Below are positions 24,574 to 33,472 of a stretch of 64,000 bases of DNA, one piece after another (the stretch's first letter is position 1; each line of letters opens with the position of its first letter). The stretch spans positions 164,862 through 228,861 of the forward strand of contig NZ_UWYY01000013.1 in assembly GCF_900608595.1 (NCBI RefSeq), read 5' to 3'. The DNA is from Promicromonospora panici (GTDB taxonomy: Bacteria; Actinomycetota; Actinomycetes; Actinomycetales; Cellulomonadaceae). The notes under the pieces are model-generated. The model had not been told where the DNA came from and did not search any database. It saw only the letters and a program-made list of their open reading frames with translations. The position numbers and the translations under genes were made by a program.

Positions 24574-25401
24574 ATGACAACGCAGCCTCGCTCCGCGTTC
24601 TGGGTCCCGCTCTTCGACGAACTGGCCGATCCGCGCGTGGTAGCGCGCCTCGCGGCCGAGGCCGAGGAGGTGGGCTGGGACGGGTTCTTCCTGTGGGACC
24701 ACATCACGTGGGCCGCGCCGGTCGAGCAGGTCGGCGACCCGTGGATCTCACTGGCTGCGGCGGCGGTCGCCACGGACTCGCTGCGCCTCGGCCCGATGGT
24801 CACGCCGGTCGCTCGCCGTCGGCCCACGAAGCTGGCCCGGGAGACCGCCTCGCTGGACCAGCTCGCCGGCGGTCGGCTCACGCTTGGCGTCGGGCTGGGC
24901 AACGACGTCTACGGCGGCGAGTTCGTGAGCACGGGAGAGCAGGTCGATGCCCGGATCAGGGCCGAGATGCTGGACGAGACGCTGGAGATCCTCGCCTCCG
25001 CGTGGTCGGGACAGCCCGTGCGGCACCGCGGACGGCACTACGTCGTGGACGATCTCACGTTCCTGCCGACACCCGTTCAGCCGCGGGTGCCGATCTGGGT
25101 CGCGGGTTACGCGGGCCGCGTCAACCCGATGCGACGAGCGGCACGCTTCGACGGCTACTTCCCGATCGGCGTCCGCGACGCCGAGCAGCTCGCGGAGATC
25201 CACGAGACGATCCACGATCTGCGGGCCGATCCCGCGGCGCCCTTCGACCTCGTGGTGCCCGTGCAGCCCGGTGCCGACGCCGCGCCGTACGGCGCAGCCG
25301 GCGCCACCTGGTGCCTGACGGAGCTCGAGCCGGAGGGGCTGACGCTCGACCACGTGCGGGGAGTCCTCCGGGAGGGACCCGCGATCCCGGCCCACGATTA
25401 G
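24574..25401 (+). CDS. LLM class flavin-dependent oxidoreductase
   Basis: A 275-residue luciferase-like monooxygenase: ADPRVVARLAAEAEEVGWDGFFLWDH-type start, LRLGPMVTPVARRRPTKLARETASLDQLAGGRLTLGVGLGN and PVPIWVAG-like segment (RVPIWVAGYAGRVNPMRRAARFDGYFP). These bind FMN or F420; the substrate is not evident. It is slightly shorter than the 300-330 residues usual for the family, lacking part of the last helices. Confidence 0.9.
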   Translation: MTTQPRSAFWVPLFDELADPRVVARLAAEAEEVGWDGFFLWDHITWAAPVEQVGDPWISLAAAAVATDSLRLGPMVTPVARRRPTKLARETASLDQLAGGRLTLGVGLGNDVYGGEFVSTGEQVDARIRAEMLDETLEILASAWSGQPVRHRGRHYVVDDLTFLPTPVQPRVPIWVAGYAGRVNPMRRAARFDGYFPIGVRDAEQLAEIHETIHDLRADPAAPFDLVVPVQPGADAAPYGAAGATWCLTELEPEGLTLDHVRGVLREGPAIPAHD

Positions 25402-25546
25402 GTCGTGATGGCGCCGTCCGACATTTTGAAATGTCCCTAGATGCCCGCTGAATGCGGTGCCAACGTCCCGTCCTCCTGGGTGAGAGTGGACAGGTCCGAC
25501 ATCGGCGGCACCCGGCGTCGGGCAGACCCCGACCCGCCCACCGGAG

Positions 25547-26386
25547 ATGACCGTGACTCTGAAGACGATGACCGCGTCGCACAGGACGGCACTTGCCTCG
25601 TCAGTGCGCCTGGTAGCACTTGATATCGACGGCACGCTCGCCCAGGCCGGGGCGATCCCGGACATCACCGTGGCCGCGGTGCAGGAGGTGCTCGCGAAGG
25701 CGCACCACGTCGTGCTCGCCACGGGGCGGTCCCTGGTCGGGGTGGCGCCGATCATCAAGCGTCTCGGGCTGCGGCGAGGCCGCGTGATCTGCTCCAACGG
25801 TGCCGTGACGGCGTGGATCAACGGGGCCCGTCTGGTCATCGAGGACGCCGTGCGGTTCGACGCCGGTCCCGCTCTGCAGCGGGCCAACGACGCGATCCCG
25901 GACGCGCTGCTCGCCACCGAGGTGCTCGGCAAGGGCTACCGCGTCAACGCCAGGTTCCCGGACGGGGCGCTCAACGGCCGCCAGCACGTCGTCGAGCGCG
26001 AACGTGACCTGTGGGACGCGCCGACGACGCGCGCCGTCGTCCACGCGCCCGACGTCGCCGCGATAGCGCGCGAGCTGCGCTGGTTCGACGTCACGGCCAC
26101 ACCCGGGTCGACGATCGGCCCGGGGGACTGGCTCGACGTGACGCCGCCGAACGTCTCGAAGGCGACTGCCCTGGAGGCCGTCCGGCGGCGTGTGCGGGTC
26201 GCCCAGGAGCACACGATCGCCGTCGGCGACGGGCACAACGACCTGCCGATGTTCAAGTGGGCCGCCCGTGCCGTGGCGATGGGGCATGCCCCGGCCGACG
26301 TCCGGGCGGCCGCGGGTGAGGTCTGCGGCACCATCACCGAGCACGGCGCGGCCGACGTCCTGCGTTCGCTCGCGGGTGTCGCCTGA
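25547..26386 (+). CDS. HAD superfamily (Cof-like) hydrolase
   Basis: A phosphatase-like protein of 279 residues. Motif I is LVALDIDGTL (nucleophile and acid Asp), motif II ATGRS, motif III lysine before VRRRVRVAQEHTIAVGDGHNDLPMF (motif IV GDGHND). The C2-type cap lies between. Cof-like HADs dephosphorylate sugar phosphates and flavin or pyridoxal precursors. ATG 25547 is used; an internal ATG at 25568 is possible. The 145 bp before it show no gene. Confidence 0.9.
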   Translation: MTVTLKTMTASHRTALASSVRLVALDIDGTLAQAGAIPDITVAAVQEVLAKAHHVVLATGRSLVGVAPIIKRLGLRRGRVICSNGAVTAWINGARLVIEDAVRFDAGPALQRANDAIPDALLATEVLGKGYRVNARFPDGALNGRQHVVERERDLWDAPTTRAVVHAPDVAAIARELRWFDVTATPGSTIGPGDWLDVTPPNVSKATALEAVRRRVRVAQEHTIAVGDGHNDLPMFKWAARAVAMGHAPADVRAAAGEVCGTITEHGAADVLRSLAGVA

Positions 26387-26410
26387 GCGCCGCCCTGCAC
26401 CAGGGGCGGT

Positions 26411-27187
26411 TCAGCCCACGCGGATGAACGTGGGGCCGGACTGCCAGATGCTGGTGTACCGCACGTTCTTGCCCGGGACCGGTGCCTCGATCTGCATGCC
26501 GTCGCCGGCGTAGATCGCGATGTGCCCGGGCGTCCAGATCAGGTCACCCGGCAGCGCCTCGGCCCAGGACACGACGGTCCCGGCGTAGCGCTGCGACGAC
26601 GACGTGCGGGGCAGGTCGATCCCGACCTGTGCGTACACGTAGGACGTGAACCCGGAGCAGTCGAACCCTGCCGGGGTCGTGCCGCCCCAGACGTAGGGGA
26701 CGCCGAGGTAGCGCATCGCGATGGAGACCACCGACGCCCGACGCTCGGCCGCGATCCGCTCCGCTTCCTCGGCCGCGCGCTCCGCCTGGTACTCGGCGTT
26801 CTCAGCGGCGGAGACGACGGAGACCGCCGTCTTCTCGACCTTCAGCTCCGCGTTCGGGGCGACGGCGACGACGCCCGCCGCGGCGACCGTCTGGCGCGCC
26901 TGGGCGGTCAGGGCGTTGAGGTCGGCCGTGTTGAGCGTGCCCTGGACGGGTGCGCCGGCCAGTGTCGTGCTGACCTCCGTGGCCGTTGCCGCCTGGGCGG
27001 GCGAGGCGATCAGGGACAGCAGCACGCCGGACCCGGCTGCCGCGATGACCGCGCCGCGCCCGGTGACCACACCGGCCGGTCCGCTGGTGGCTCGTGCGAT
27101 ATCGGTCAGGACGGGGCCGCGTGCTGCCCGGTGACGACCGCGTGCCTGCGGGGGTGCGGTCAGGATGGACTGGGGATCCAAGCTCAT
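26411..27187 (-). CDS. secreted NlpC/P60 (C40) cell-wall endopeptidase
   Basis: A 258-residue exported peptidoglycan hydrolase, likely cleaving D-Glu-gamma-meso-DAP or equivalent stem-peptide bonds. A long, Arg-rich signal region ends near SPAQA (about 66). A short coiled-coil-like helix (residues ~128-152) precedes the C40 domain. Catalytic Cys177 is in FDCSG and His222 in TPGHIAIY; the rest of the family signature GVPYVWGGTTP is intact. Compared with RipA-type enzymes the N-terminal coiled coil is short. It converges with the HAD gene and is divergent from the histidine phosphatase gene. Confidence 0.92.
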   Translation of the reverse strand: MSLDPQSILTAPPQARGRHRAARGPVLTDIARATSGPAGVVTGRGAVIAAAGSGVLLSLIASPAQAATATEVSTTLAGAPVQGTLNTADLNALTAQARQTVAAAGVVAVAPNAELKVEKTAVSVVSAAENAEYQAERAAEEAERIAAERRASVVSIAMRYLGVPYVWGGTTPAGFDCSGFTSYVYAQVGIDLPRTSSSQRYAGTVVSWAEALPGDLIWTPGHIAIYAGDGMQIEAPVPGKNVRYTSIWQSGPTFIRVG

Positions 27188-27290
27188 AGCGGCCTAGAGT
27201 AACGGAACGGACACGGCCTGCATACCAGGTCACGGTACGCATTTCAGGCGATTTCCGGACGGCGGCAGGCGGTCGGAGAGAATGCTCCCC

Positions 27291-27953
27291 ATGAGACTTC
27301 TGCTCCTGCGCCACGGACAGACGCCGTCGAACGTGCGCGGGCTGCTCGACACGGCCGGCCCCGGCCCCGGGCTGACGGCGCTCGGTGAGCGTCAGGCCGC
27401 CGCGGTACCGCACGCGCTGCGCGACCGCCAGGTCGACGCGATAGCCGTATCGCCGCTGGTCCGGACGTCGCTCACGGCGGCGCCGCTGGCCCGGGCGCGC
27501 GGTATCGAGCCGCTGGTCGTCCCCGGCCTGCAGGAGATCGAGGCGGGTGACCTGGAGATGGCGGGGGCTCACGAGGCGCACTTCAGCTATCTCGGAACGG
27601 TCTTCGCCTGGGCGCGTGGTGACGTCGCTCGTCCGATGCCGGGCGGCCTGGACGGGCGTGCGTTCTTCGGGCGCTACGACGAGGCGGTCGCGAAGATCGC
27701 CGCACGAGGCTGGGAGAGCGTGGTCGTGGTTTCGCACGGTGCCGCGATCCGTACGTGGGCGTCGGCACGCGTGGCGGGCGTGGACGTCGACCGGGTCGAG
27801 CGGGCGACGCTGGCCAACACCGCTCTGGTGGAGATCGACGGTGATCCCGACACCGGCTGGCGCCTGGTCGCCTGGGGTGCCCATCCGGTCGGCGGGCGCG
27901 GGCTGGACGCACCCGCCGCCGACGACCCGACCGGCGAGCCGATCGACGAGTGA
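27291..27953 (+). CDS. histidine phosphatase (phosphoglycerate mutase-like) family protein
   Basis: A 220-residue branch-1 histidine phosphatase. The N-terminal LLLLRHGQTPSN holds the phosphorylated His, DAIAVSPLVRTSLTAAPLA the Arg pocket, and VVVSHGAAIR the second His. Members dephosphorylate small metabolites; substrate unknown. ATG 27291 was chosen by spacing to GGAGAG; ATG 27282 three codons upstream overlaps that site. Confidence 0.88.
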   Translation: MRLLLLRHGQTPSNVRGLLDTAGPGPGLTALGERQAAAVPHALRDRQVDAIAVSPLVRTSLTAAPLARARGIEPLVVPGLQEIEAGDLEMAGAHEAHFSYLGTVFAWARGDVARPMPGGLDGRAFFGRYDEAVAKIAARGWESVVVVSHGAAIRTWASARVAGVDVDRVERATLANTALVEIDGDPDTGWRLVAWGAHPVGGRGLDAPAADDPTGEPIDE

Positions 27954-28003
27954 AGCGCGCAAATGACCTGGCCTGCTGAGGGCCGCCCTGGCAGGGTGGC
28001 GGG

Positions 28004-28750
28004 ATGGACGTCGCAGAGGACGAGACCCGGGCCGCATGGGCCATCGCATCGCGCAAGTACGAGAACGAGTATGCCGAGCATCTGGCAGAGGCCCGGACCG
28101 TTGAGCTCCTGCCCGCCGAGGTCGCGGTGCTCGGCAGGATCGTCGACGGGGCCGAGGTCGTGCACCCGATGAGCGGCCACGGTCTGGACGACGTCGCGCT
28201 GGCTCGGCTCGGGGCACGCTCCGTGCACGGGCTGGACTACAGCGAGGCCGCCGTCTCGAGCGCGCAGCGCCGGGCGGACGAGCTCGGGATGCCCTGCCGG
28301 TACACGCAGGCGGCGATGCCGGAGAGCGGGCTCGACGATGCCTGCGCCGACCTGGTCTACACCGGTAAGGGCGCGCTGATCTGGGTTCCTGACCTGCCTG
28401 CGTTCTTCGCGGAGGTGCACCGTCTGCTCCGGGCGGACGGCTGGTTCTACGTCTACGAGGCGCATCCGCTCGTGCCGCTGTGGGCCTGGGACGCGGACGA
28501 GATCCGGGTCCGCCCCGATCGCGGCTACTTCGAGCCCTCGCACGTCAACGACTCGTTCCCGGGCAACGGCGCCGTGGAGCGTCAGCACACGCTGTCGGAG
28601 ATCGTCATGGCCTGCCGGCGCGCGGGCTTCGAGATCGAGCACCTGGACGAGTATCCCGAGCCGTTCTGGCGCCCGGGGCACCTGGACGCGGCCGCTGCGT
28701 GGGACGGCCGCCTTCCCAACGCGTTCAGCCTCCTCGCGCGCCGAGCCTGA
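28004..28750 (+). CDS. class I SAM-dependent methyltransferase
   Basis: A 248-residue Rossmann methyltransferase. Motif I is VVHPMSGHGLDDVALARLGARSVHGLDYSEAAVSSA (SAM site is present though HPMSGHG replaces the usual DxGxGxG), and ADLVYTGKGALIWVPDLPAFFAEVHRLLRADGWFYVYE provides motifs II-III. The substrate is unknown. It follows the histidine phosphatase by 50 bp on the same strand. Confidence 0.85.
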   Translation: MDVAEDETRAAWAIASRKYENEYAEHLAEARTVELLPAEVAVLGRIVDGAEVVHPMSGHGLDDVALARLGARSVHGLDYSEAAVSSAQRRADELGMPCRYTQAAMPESGLDDACADLVYTGKGALIWVPDLPAFFAEVHRLLRADGWFYVYEAHPLVPLWAWDADEIRVRPDRGYFEPSHVNDSFPGNGAVERQHTLSEIVMACRRAGFEIEHLDEYPEPFWRPGHLDAAAAWDGRLPNAFSLLARRA

Positions 28751-28775
28751 GCGCGCGACGTCGTCGGCCTCTCCG

Positions 28776-28820
28776 GTGTCAGACGTACAGGTCACCCCCG
28801 GTGACATGTACGTCCGACAC
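28776..28820. terminator. bidirectional hairpin between methyltransferase and gntP genes
   Basis: A 21-bp stem with two mismatches and a 3-base loop lies between convergent genes, 26 bp after one stop and 11 bp from the other. Confidence 0.75.
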
Positions 28821-28830
28821 GTCGGACGGG

Positions 28831-30255
28831 CTATGCGCCGGGGACGGCCACGTAGAGGACAGCCACGACGAGGAACCCGAGAAGCCCTAGGGCGGTGGTG
28901 AGCGGCGTCCACATCCGCAGGCCGTCCTTGACCGACAGCCCGAGGTAGCGCGTCACGATCCAGAAGCCGGAGTCGTTGACGTGGCTGAGGCCGAGCGCGC
29001 CGTAGCCGATCGCGAGGGCTATCAGCGCGAGGTGGATCGGGTCGAGCCCGAGCGCACCGACCGTCGGCAGCAGCAGCCCCGACGCCGTCGTGATCGCCAC
29101 GGTCGCCGAACCCTGCGCGGCGCGCAGGATGAGCGAGATGAGGAACGCGGCCAGGAGGATCGGGATGCCCGACGTGCTGAGGGCGTCGGCCACCGCGCCG
29201 CCGATGCCGGTCTCGGTGAGGATCCGCCCGAAGCCGCCGCCCGCGCCGGTCACCAGGATGATGACAGCGGCCGCCGGCAGCGACGACTCCATGACCTCGC
29301 CGAGCTTCGCCGCCGACCAGCCGCGACGCATCCCCAGGAGGTACATCGCGGCGGCGATCGCGACCACGAGCGCGAAGATCGGCTGACCGACCATCGAGAG
29401 CAGGCCGTTCCAGGTGCTTCCCGGCTCGAACAGCGGGGCGATCGTGGTGCCCAGCATGATGAGTGCCAGCGGGAGCACGATGATCCCGAGGATCGTCCCG
29501 GCGCCCGGGGCGCGCTCGCCGTCCTCGAGCGTGACGGTGCGCGGGCTGTCGGCAGTGCCGAAGCTGTCGAACATCGCCTTCGTCGCCCCGATCATCGCGA
29601 CCTCGCGACGGTTCAGCACCTTCGAGAGGAAGTAGGCGGTGACTGCCACCGGGACCGAGATGGCCAGGGCCAGGATCGTGATCCAGCCGACGTCGGCCCC
29701 CAGCAGGGCGGCTCCGCCGACGATCCCGGGGTGGGGCGGCACCGCCACGTGGACGGCGAGCATGATCCCCGCGACCGGCAGGCCGAACTTGACCGGGCTG
29801 AGCCCCGCGGCCTTCGAGAACGCGTAGATGATCGGGATGAGGATGATGAACCCGGCGTCGAAGAAGACCGGGATCGCCAGGATGGCCGCGGCGGCCGTGA
29901 GCGCGACGGCGACCCGCTTGGGGCCGAGCAGGCTCGTGAACCTCCCGGCGAGCGACTCGGCGCCGCCGGAGATCTCGATGATCTTGCCGAGCATCGAGCC
30001 GAGCGCGACCAGCACCGCGACGGATCCGAGGGTGCCGCCGACGCCCGCGATGATGGCCTGGACGACGCCGAGCTGTTCGGGGTCGGTGTCGGTGGCGGGA
30101 ACCGTGGTCAGGGGCAGGCCCGCCGCGACGCCGACGAGGATTGACGTGAGGATCAGCGCGTAGAAGGTCTGGACCTTGAACTTGACGATCAGGAGCAGCA
30201 GCAGGGCGATGCCTGCGAGCCCGATGAGGATGAGGGCCGGAAGCGAGTAGGTCAT
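28831..30255 (-). CDS. GntP family permease (gluconate/acid-sugar transporter)
   Basis: A 474-residue transporter with about 12-14 transmembrane segments, of the GntP/DsdX family that imports gluconate and other sugar acids with protons. Recognisable segments: LIVKFKVQTFYALILTSILVG near the start, PVFFDAGFIILIPIIYAFSKAAG, PPHPGIVGGAALLGADVGW and SHVNDSGFWIVTRYLGLS near the end. Its ATG overlaps the stop of the dehydrogenase gene (ATGA), so they are coupled; the frame upstream of 30255 belongs to that gene's shadow. Probably imports the four-carbon acid sugar used by the kinase/dehydrogenase of this operon. Confidence 0.93.
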   Translation of the reverse strand: MTYSLPALILIGLAGIALLLLLIVKFKVQTFYALILTSILVGVAAGLPLTTVPATDTDPEQLGVVQAIIAGVGGTLGSVAVLVALGSMLGKIIEISGGAESLAGRFTSLLGPKRVAVALTAAAAILAIPVFFDAGFIILIPIIYAFSKAAGLSPVKFGLPVAGIMLAVHVAVPPHPGIVGGAALLGADVGWITILALAISVPVAVTAYFLSKVLNRREVAMIGATKAMFDSFGTADSPRTVTLEDGERAPGAGTILGIIVLPLALIMLGTTIAPLFEPGSTWNGLLSMVGQPIFALVVAIAAAMYLLGMRRGWSAAKLGEVMESSLPAAAVIILVTGAGGGFGRILTETGIGGAVADALSTSGIPILLAAFLISLILRAAQGSATVAITTASGLLLPTVGALGLDPIHLALIALAIGYGALGLSHVNDSGFWIVTRYLGLSVKDGLRMWTPLTTALGLLGFLVVAVLYVAVPGA

Positions 30256-31157
30256 GACTGGGCCCCGTTCTTCCGCAGCTCCGGCGCGACGACGCGGATG
30301 ACCGCGGAGTCGTCGAGGGCGCCGAGGCCCTGTGCCTCGCCGATCAGGAACAGCTGCTCGGCCGCGGCGGCGACGGGCGCGGCGAGGTGGGCGCTGCGCG
30401 CGGCCTTGCCGACGATCCCGAGGTCCTTGACGAAGATGTCGAGCCGGCTGAGCACCTCGGCGCCGTCCTCGTCGTAGGCCTGCAGGGCGCGCGGTCCGCG
30501 GTTGCCGAGCATGAAGGAGCCGGCGGCGCCGGCCGTGAGCGCTTCGAGCGTGCGCTCCGTGTCGAGCCCGAGCGCGTCGGCGAGGGCGAGCGCCTCGGCA
30601 GCGGCGGCGATGTGGACGCCGCACAGGAGCTGGTTGACGGTCTTGAGCGCCTGCCCGTCGCCGGGGTGATCGCCCACGACCGAGAGGGTCGACGCGAGCT
30701 GGTCGAGCACCGGCTTTGCCTTCGCGAGCGCGGCGGGCTCGGCCCCGACGACGATCAGGAGGTCGCCTTCGCCCGCACGGACCGGGCCGCCGGAGAGTGG
30801 CGCGTCGACCAGGCGAGCGTCGTGCTCGGCCAGCCGCTCGGCGATGGCGGCGATGCCGTCCGTGCCGACGGTGCTGGTGAGGACGACGACGGCGCCGGGC
30901 TCCAGGTGCTCGGCGAGGCCGGCCTCGCCGAAGAGCAGCTCGTGCAGCTGCTCGCCGGTGCGGACGGCGACGAGCACCGTCCCGGCCTGGTGGACGGCGT
31001 CGGCCGCTGAACCTGCGGGGGTGACCCCGCGATCGGCGGCGAGGGCGAGCCGCTCGGCGGCGATGTCGAAGCCTGCGACGTCGAATTGCTCTGCCAGCCG
31101 GGTCGCCATGGGCAAGCCCATGGCGCCGAGGCCTATGACAGCGACTTTGCTGTTCAC
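30252..31157 (-). CDS. NAD(P)-dependent beta-hydroxyacid dehydrogenase, threonate dehydrogenase-like
   Basis: A 301-residue 3-hydroxyisobutyrate dehydrogenase-family enzyme. The N-terminal Rossmann motif is VAVIGLGAMGLPMA, the substrate loop is VDAPLSGGPVRAGEGDL and the catalytic Lys lies in LKTVNQLLCGVH. In operons with a four-carbon acid sugar kinase and GntP permease, members oxidise L-threonate, D-erythronate or related acids at C2 (LtnD-like). Context, not sequence, gives this assignment. It is third in the GntR-linked operon. Confidence 0.88.
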   Translation of the reverse strand: MNSKVAVIGLGAMGLPMATRLAEQFDVAGFDIAAERLALAADRGVTPAGSAADAVHQAGTVLVAVRTGEQLHELLFGEAGLAEHLEPGAVVVLTSTVGTDGIAAIAERLAEHDARLVDAPLSGGPVRAGEGDLLIVVGAEPAALAKAKPVLDQLASTLSVVGDHPGDGQALKTVNQLLCGVHIAAAAEALALADALGLDTERTLEALTAGAAGSFMLGNRGPRALQAYDEDGAEVLSRLDIFVKDLGIVGKAARSAHLAAPVAAAAEQLFLIGEAQGLGALDDSAVIRVVAPELRKNGAQS

Positions 31158-31210
31158 AGCGTTACTTCCTGTTCTGAGCGGGGTTTGTTCGGGTGGGACT
31201 GCAGGGGTGT

Positions 31211-32614
31211 TCAGTCGGCGAGCTTGCCGACCACCTCCGCGAGCGAGTCGGCCTGGCCGACGTTGCCCGCGAAGACGATGTAGGGGATGCCGACGGCGGG
31301 GCCCGTCTCGGGCTGCCAGAGCGAGACGAGGCCGGGCAGCATCGGGCCGACGACAATCGCGCGGCGGATGCCCAGCGCCTCCGAGGCGACATCGCTGGAG
31401 GTGATGCCGCCTTTGGCGATGACGAACCGCGGCGGCGCGAGATCGAGCACCCGGGCGACGAGCTCGACCACGCCGCTGGAGACCTTGCGGGCGATGTCGA
31501 GGCTCTCCGCACCGTCCCGGCCGGTCACCAGCTCGCGGCTGGTGTGGACGATGACCGTGCCCTCCCCGAGGCCCTTCGCCGCCGCGTCGGCCGAGGCGGC
31601 CAGGTGCGCGTCGCGCCGCCCGTCGATGAGGCTGCGCACGTCGAGCTCGATCGTCGCGGTGCCTGGGCGCGCGGCGCGGAGCGCTTTGAGCTGCGCCGTG
31701 GTGAGCGGCACGTGGCTGCCGACGACGACGAGGCCGCCGCGCTCGTTGGCGAAGTCGATCCGGTCGGCGGTGACGGGCTCCGCGAGTTCCTGGCCGATGT
31801 GGGCGCGCACGTACGGCGGGCCCACGCGCAGGAGTGATCCGGTGCCCTCCCGGTCGAGGCGGTGCAGGGCGATCGCGACGACGCGCAGGTCCGACTCGCG
31901 GACGGCGTCGACCGCCACGACGGTGCCCGCGGGGAGCGAGCGGAGCAGGTCCGCGACGGCGTCAGGGCCGCGGCGGATCACGCCGAGGGTGAGCGCGGCG
32001 ACGTCGTCGGCGGCGATGCGCCCACCGGTCTTCTCCTTGACCCACTCGCGCAGGTCGGACGCCGCGAAGCCGAACGTCGCGTCCTGCGCGAACGGCGTCT
32101 GGCCCACAGGGGTGACCTCGCCGTCGACCACCCAGTAGTGGACGCTGTCGACGGTGATGCGGCCGGCGTCGGGGAACGCGGGCACGAGCAGGGTGAGGGC
32201 GGGCGCGCGGCCGCCGTGCTCGACGATGGCGTCCCGGAGCGTGTCGACCTCGAGCGGGAAGTGGCCGCGCAGGGTCGAGTCGGAGCGGGAGACGAAGGTG
32301 AGGCGCTTGCCCGCCCGCCTGGCGGCGGCCAATGCCACCGCGACGACCTCGCGGTTTCGCCCGACGGTGGTCTCCTCGTCGAGGGAGCGGGTGTTGGTGA
32401 GCACGTAGACGGCGCGGGCCCCGGTCGCGAACGCCCAGTCCAGGTCTGCCGGCTCCCAGCGGGTGAGCACCGGGAGGCCGGCGACGGACTGCGTCCCGGT
32501 GGGGTCGTCGTCGAGGACGACGAGGACGGCGTCGGGGTCGCTCTCGGCGCGCACGTCGGAGGCGGTGACCTCGGCGGCGGAGGGCACGGTGTCGAGCAGT
32601 GTCTCGATATCCAC
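31211..32614 (-). CDS. four-carbon acid sugar kinase family protein
   Basis: A 467-residue ATP-dependent kinase of the OtnK/DtnK family that phosphorylates 3-oxo-tetronate or threonate-type acids. N-terminal substrate domain: VVLDDDPTGTQSV, VLTNTRSL, FVSRSDSTLRGHFPLE and LLVPAFPDAGRIT. C-terminal nucleotide domain: FVIAKGGITSSDVASEALGIRRA and the final VFAGNVG. The DDDPTG form at the start belongs to a subgroup distinct from characterised OtnK (DDFTGA-like), so the exact substrate is open. Neither the isomerase (OtnI) nor decarboxylase (OtnC) of the known pathways is in this operon. Confidence 0.9.
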   Translation of the reverse strand: MDIETLLDTVPSAAEVTASDVRAESDPDAVLVVLDDDPTGTQSVAGLPVLTRWEPADLDWAFATGARAVYVLTNTRSLDEETTVGRNREVVAVALAAARRAGKRLTFVSRSDSTLRGHFPLEVDTLRDAIVEHGGRAPALTLLVPAFPDAGRITVDSVHYWVVDGEVTPVGQTPFAQDATFGFAASDLREWVKEKTGGRIAADDVAALTLGVIRRGPDAVADLLRSLPAGTVVAVDAVRESDLRVVAIALHRLDREGTGSLLRVGPPYVRAHIGQELAEPVTADRIDFANERGGLVVVGSHVPLTTAQLKALRAARPGTATIELDVRSLIDGRRDAHLAASADAAAKGLGEGTVIVHTSRELVTGRDGAESLDIARKVSSGVVELVARVLDLAPPRFVIAKGGITSSDVASEALGIRRAIVVGPMLPGLVSLWQPETGPAVGIPYIVFAGNVGQADSLAEVVGKLAD

Positions 32615-32649
32615 GAGAACTCCCTTGTTCGCGGTGTGGCCGACGGTGG

Positions 32650-33306
32650 CTATGAGATTGAGCGGCTATCAGATATCAGATATCTGGTGCGGGACAGAAC
32701 AGCCTCGACCACGGCTTCGTGCTGGGCGATCGCGTGCTCGCGGATCTCGGGGACGGCGCTGGTCTCGCTGCGCGTCTCGGCGAGCATCGTCGTCAGCGGC
32801 AGCAGCGCCGCGACGAGGATGTGGTTGTCCGCTGCCCGCAGGATCACGTCGTGAAACTCCAGGTCGGCGGCCACGAAAGCGGCCACGTCCGGCTCCGCGT
32901 GGGCCTTGCGCATCCGCTCGACCGCCCGTCGCATCTCCACGATGTCGGACTCGCCGTGGCGCCCGGCGGCGAGCTGTGCGGCACCGGTCTCGATCATCAT
33001 GCGCACCTCGAGCAGCTCCAGCGAGGAGCGTTCCCGCTCACCGGCGCTGCGGGCGTGCCGCACCACCGCCTCGAGACCCGTCCACTCCTTCACCGGCGCG
33101 ATGCGGTGCCGGCGGCCGGGCACCTGCACGATGACTCCCTGTGCCTGGAGCAGCCGCACGGACTCGCGCAGGGTGAGCCGGGAGACGTGGAACTCCTCGG
33201 CCAGCACCCCCTCCGGCGGCAGCGGCCCGCCCGTCTCGAGCCTGCCGTCGATGATGGCGTCGAGCAGCTGTTCGACCACCTCTTGCGTCCGCGAGGCTCG
33301 CGCCAT
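32650..33306 (-). CDS. FadR/GntR family transcriptional regulator (FCD type)
   Basis: A 218-residue regulator: GntR winged helix at residues ~5-70 (QLLDAIIDGRLETGGPLPPEGVLAEEFHVSRLTLRESVRLLQAQGV), then the FCD ligand domain with metal-binding residues spread over helices (DLEFHDVILRAADNHIL and the final EHEAVVEA-like helix). First gene of the acid-sugar operon and probably its repressor, released by a pathway acid. The end of the gene contains repeated ATCAGAT text that may be the operator for the next gene. Confidence 0.9.
   Translation of the reverse strand: MARASRTQEVVEQLLDAIIDGRLETGGPLPPEGVLAEEFHVSRLTLRESVRLLQAQGVIVQVPGRRHRIAPVKEWTGLEAVVRHARSAGERERSSLELLEVRMMIETGAAQLAAGRHGESDIVEMRRAVERMRKAHAEPDVAAFVAADLEFHDVILRAADNHILVAALLPLTTMLAETRSETSAVPEIREHAIAQHEAVVEAVLSRTRYLISDSRSIS
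32667..32688. promoter_or_regulatory. possible GntR operator inside the 3' end of the regulator gene
   Basis: TATCAGATATCAGATATCTG holds a perfect palindrome CAGATATCTG (32677-32686) preceded by a direct repeat of TATCAGA. It lies in the last codons of the regulator, 53-74 bp upstream of the kinase start. Overlap with coding sequence is unusual but the spacing to the kinase gene suits an internal promoter. Confidence 0.4.
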
Positions 33307-33400
33307 CGACCTTCCTCTCCACCGGTGCCGCCAGAGCAGGTCAGCTCCACGGAACCCAAGGTTAAGTCGTACCCTGCCGCGACAAGGTATTGCCGCCGGG

Positions 33401-33472
33401 TCAGTGGTTGGCGATGAACGCTGTCCCGAAGAGGTTGGAGCCTAGGAGCTCCGCCATCGTGGGTTCGCTCAT
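33401..33472 (-). CDS. 23-residue micro-ORF coupled to MerR gene
   Basis: A short frame whose ATG overlaps the MerR stop codon (ATGA). It starts MSEPTMAELL and ends TAFIANH. No known family. It could be a small partner protein or the stump of a deleted downstream gene. Nothing in it proves expression beyond the overlap. Confidence 0.3.
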   Translation of the reverse strand: MSEPTMAELLGSNLFGTAFIANH

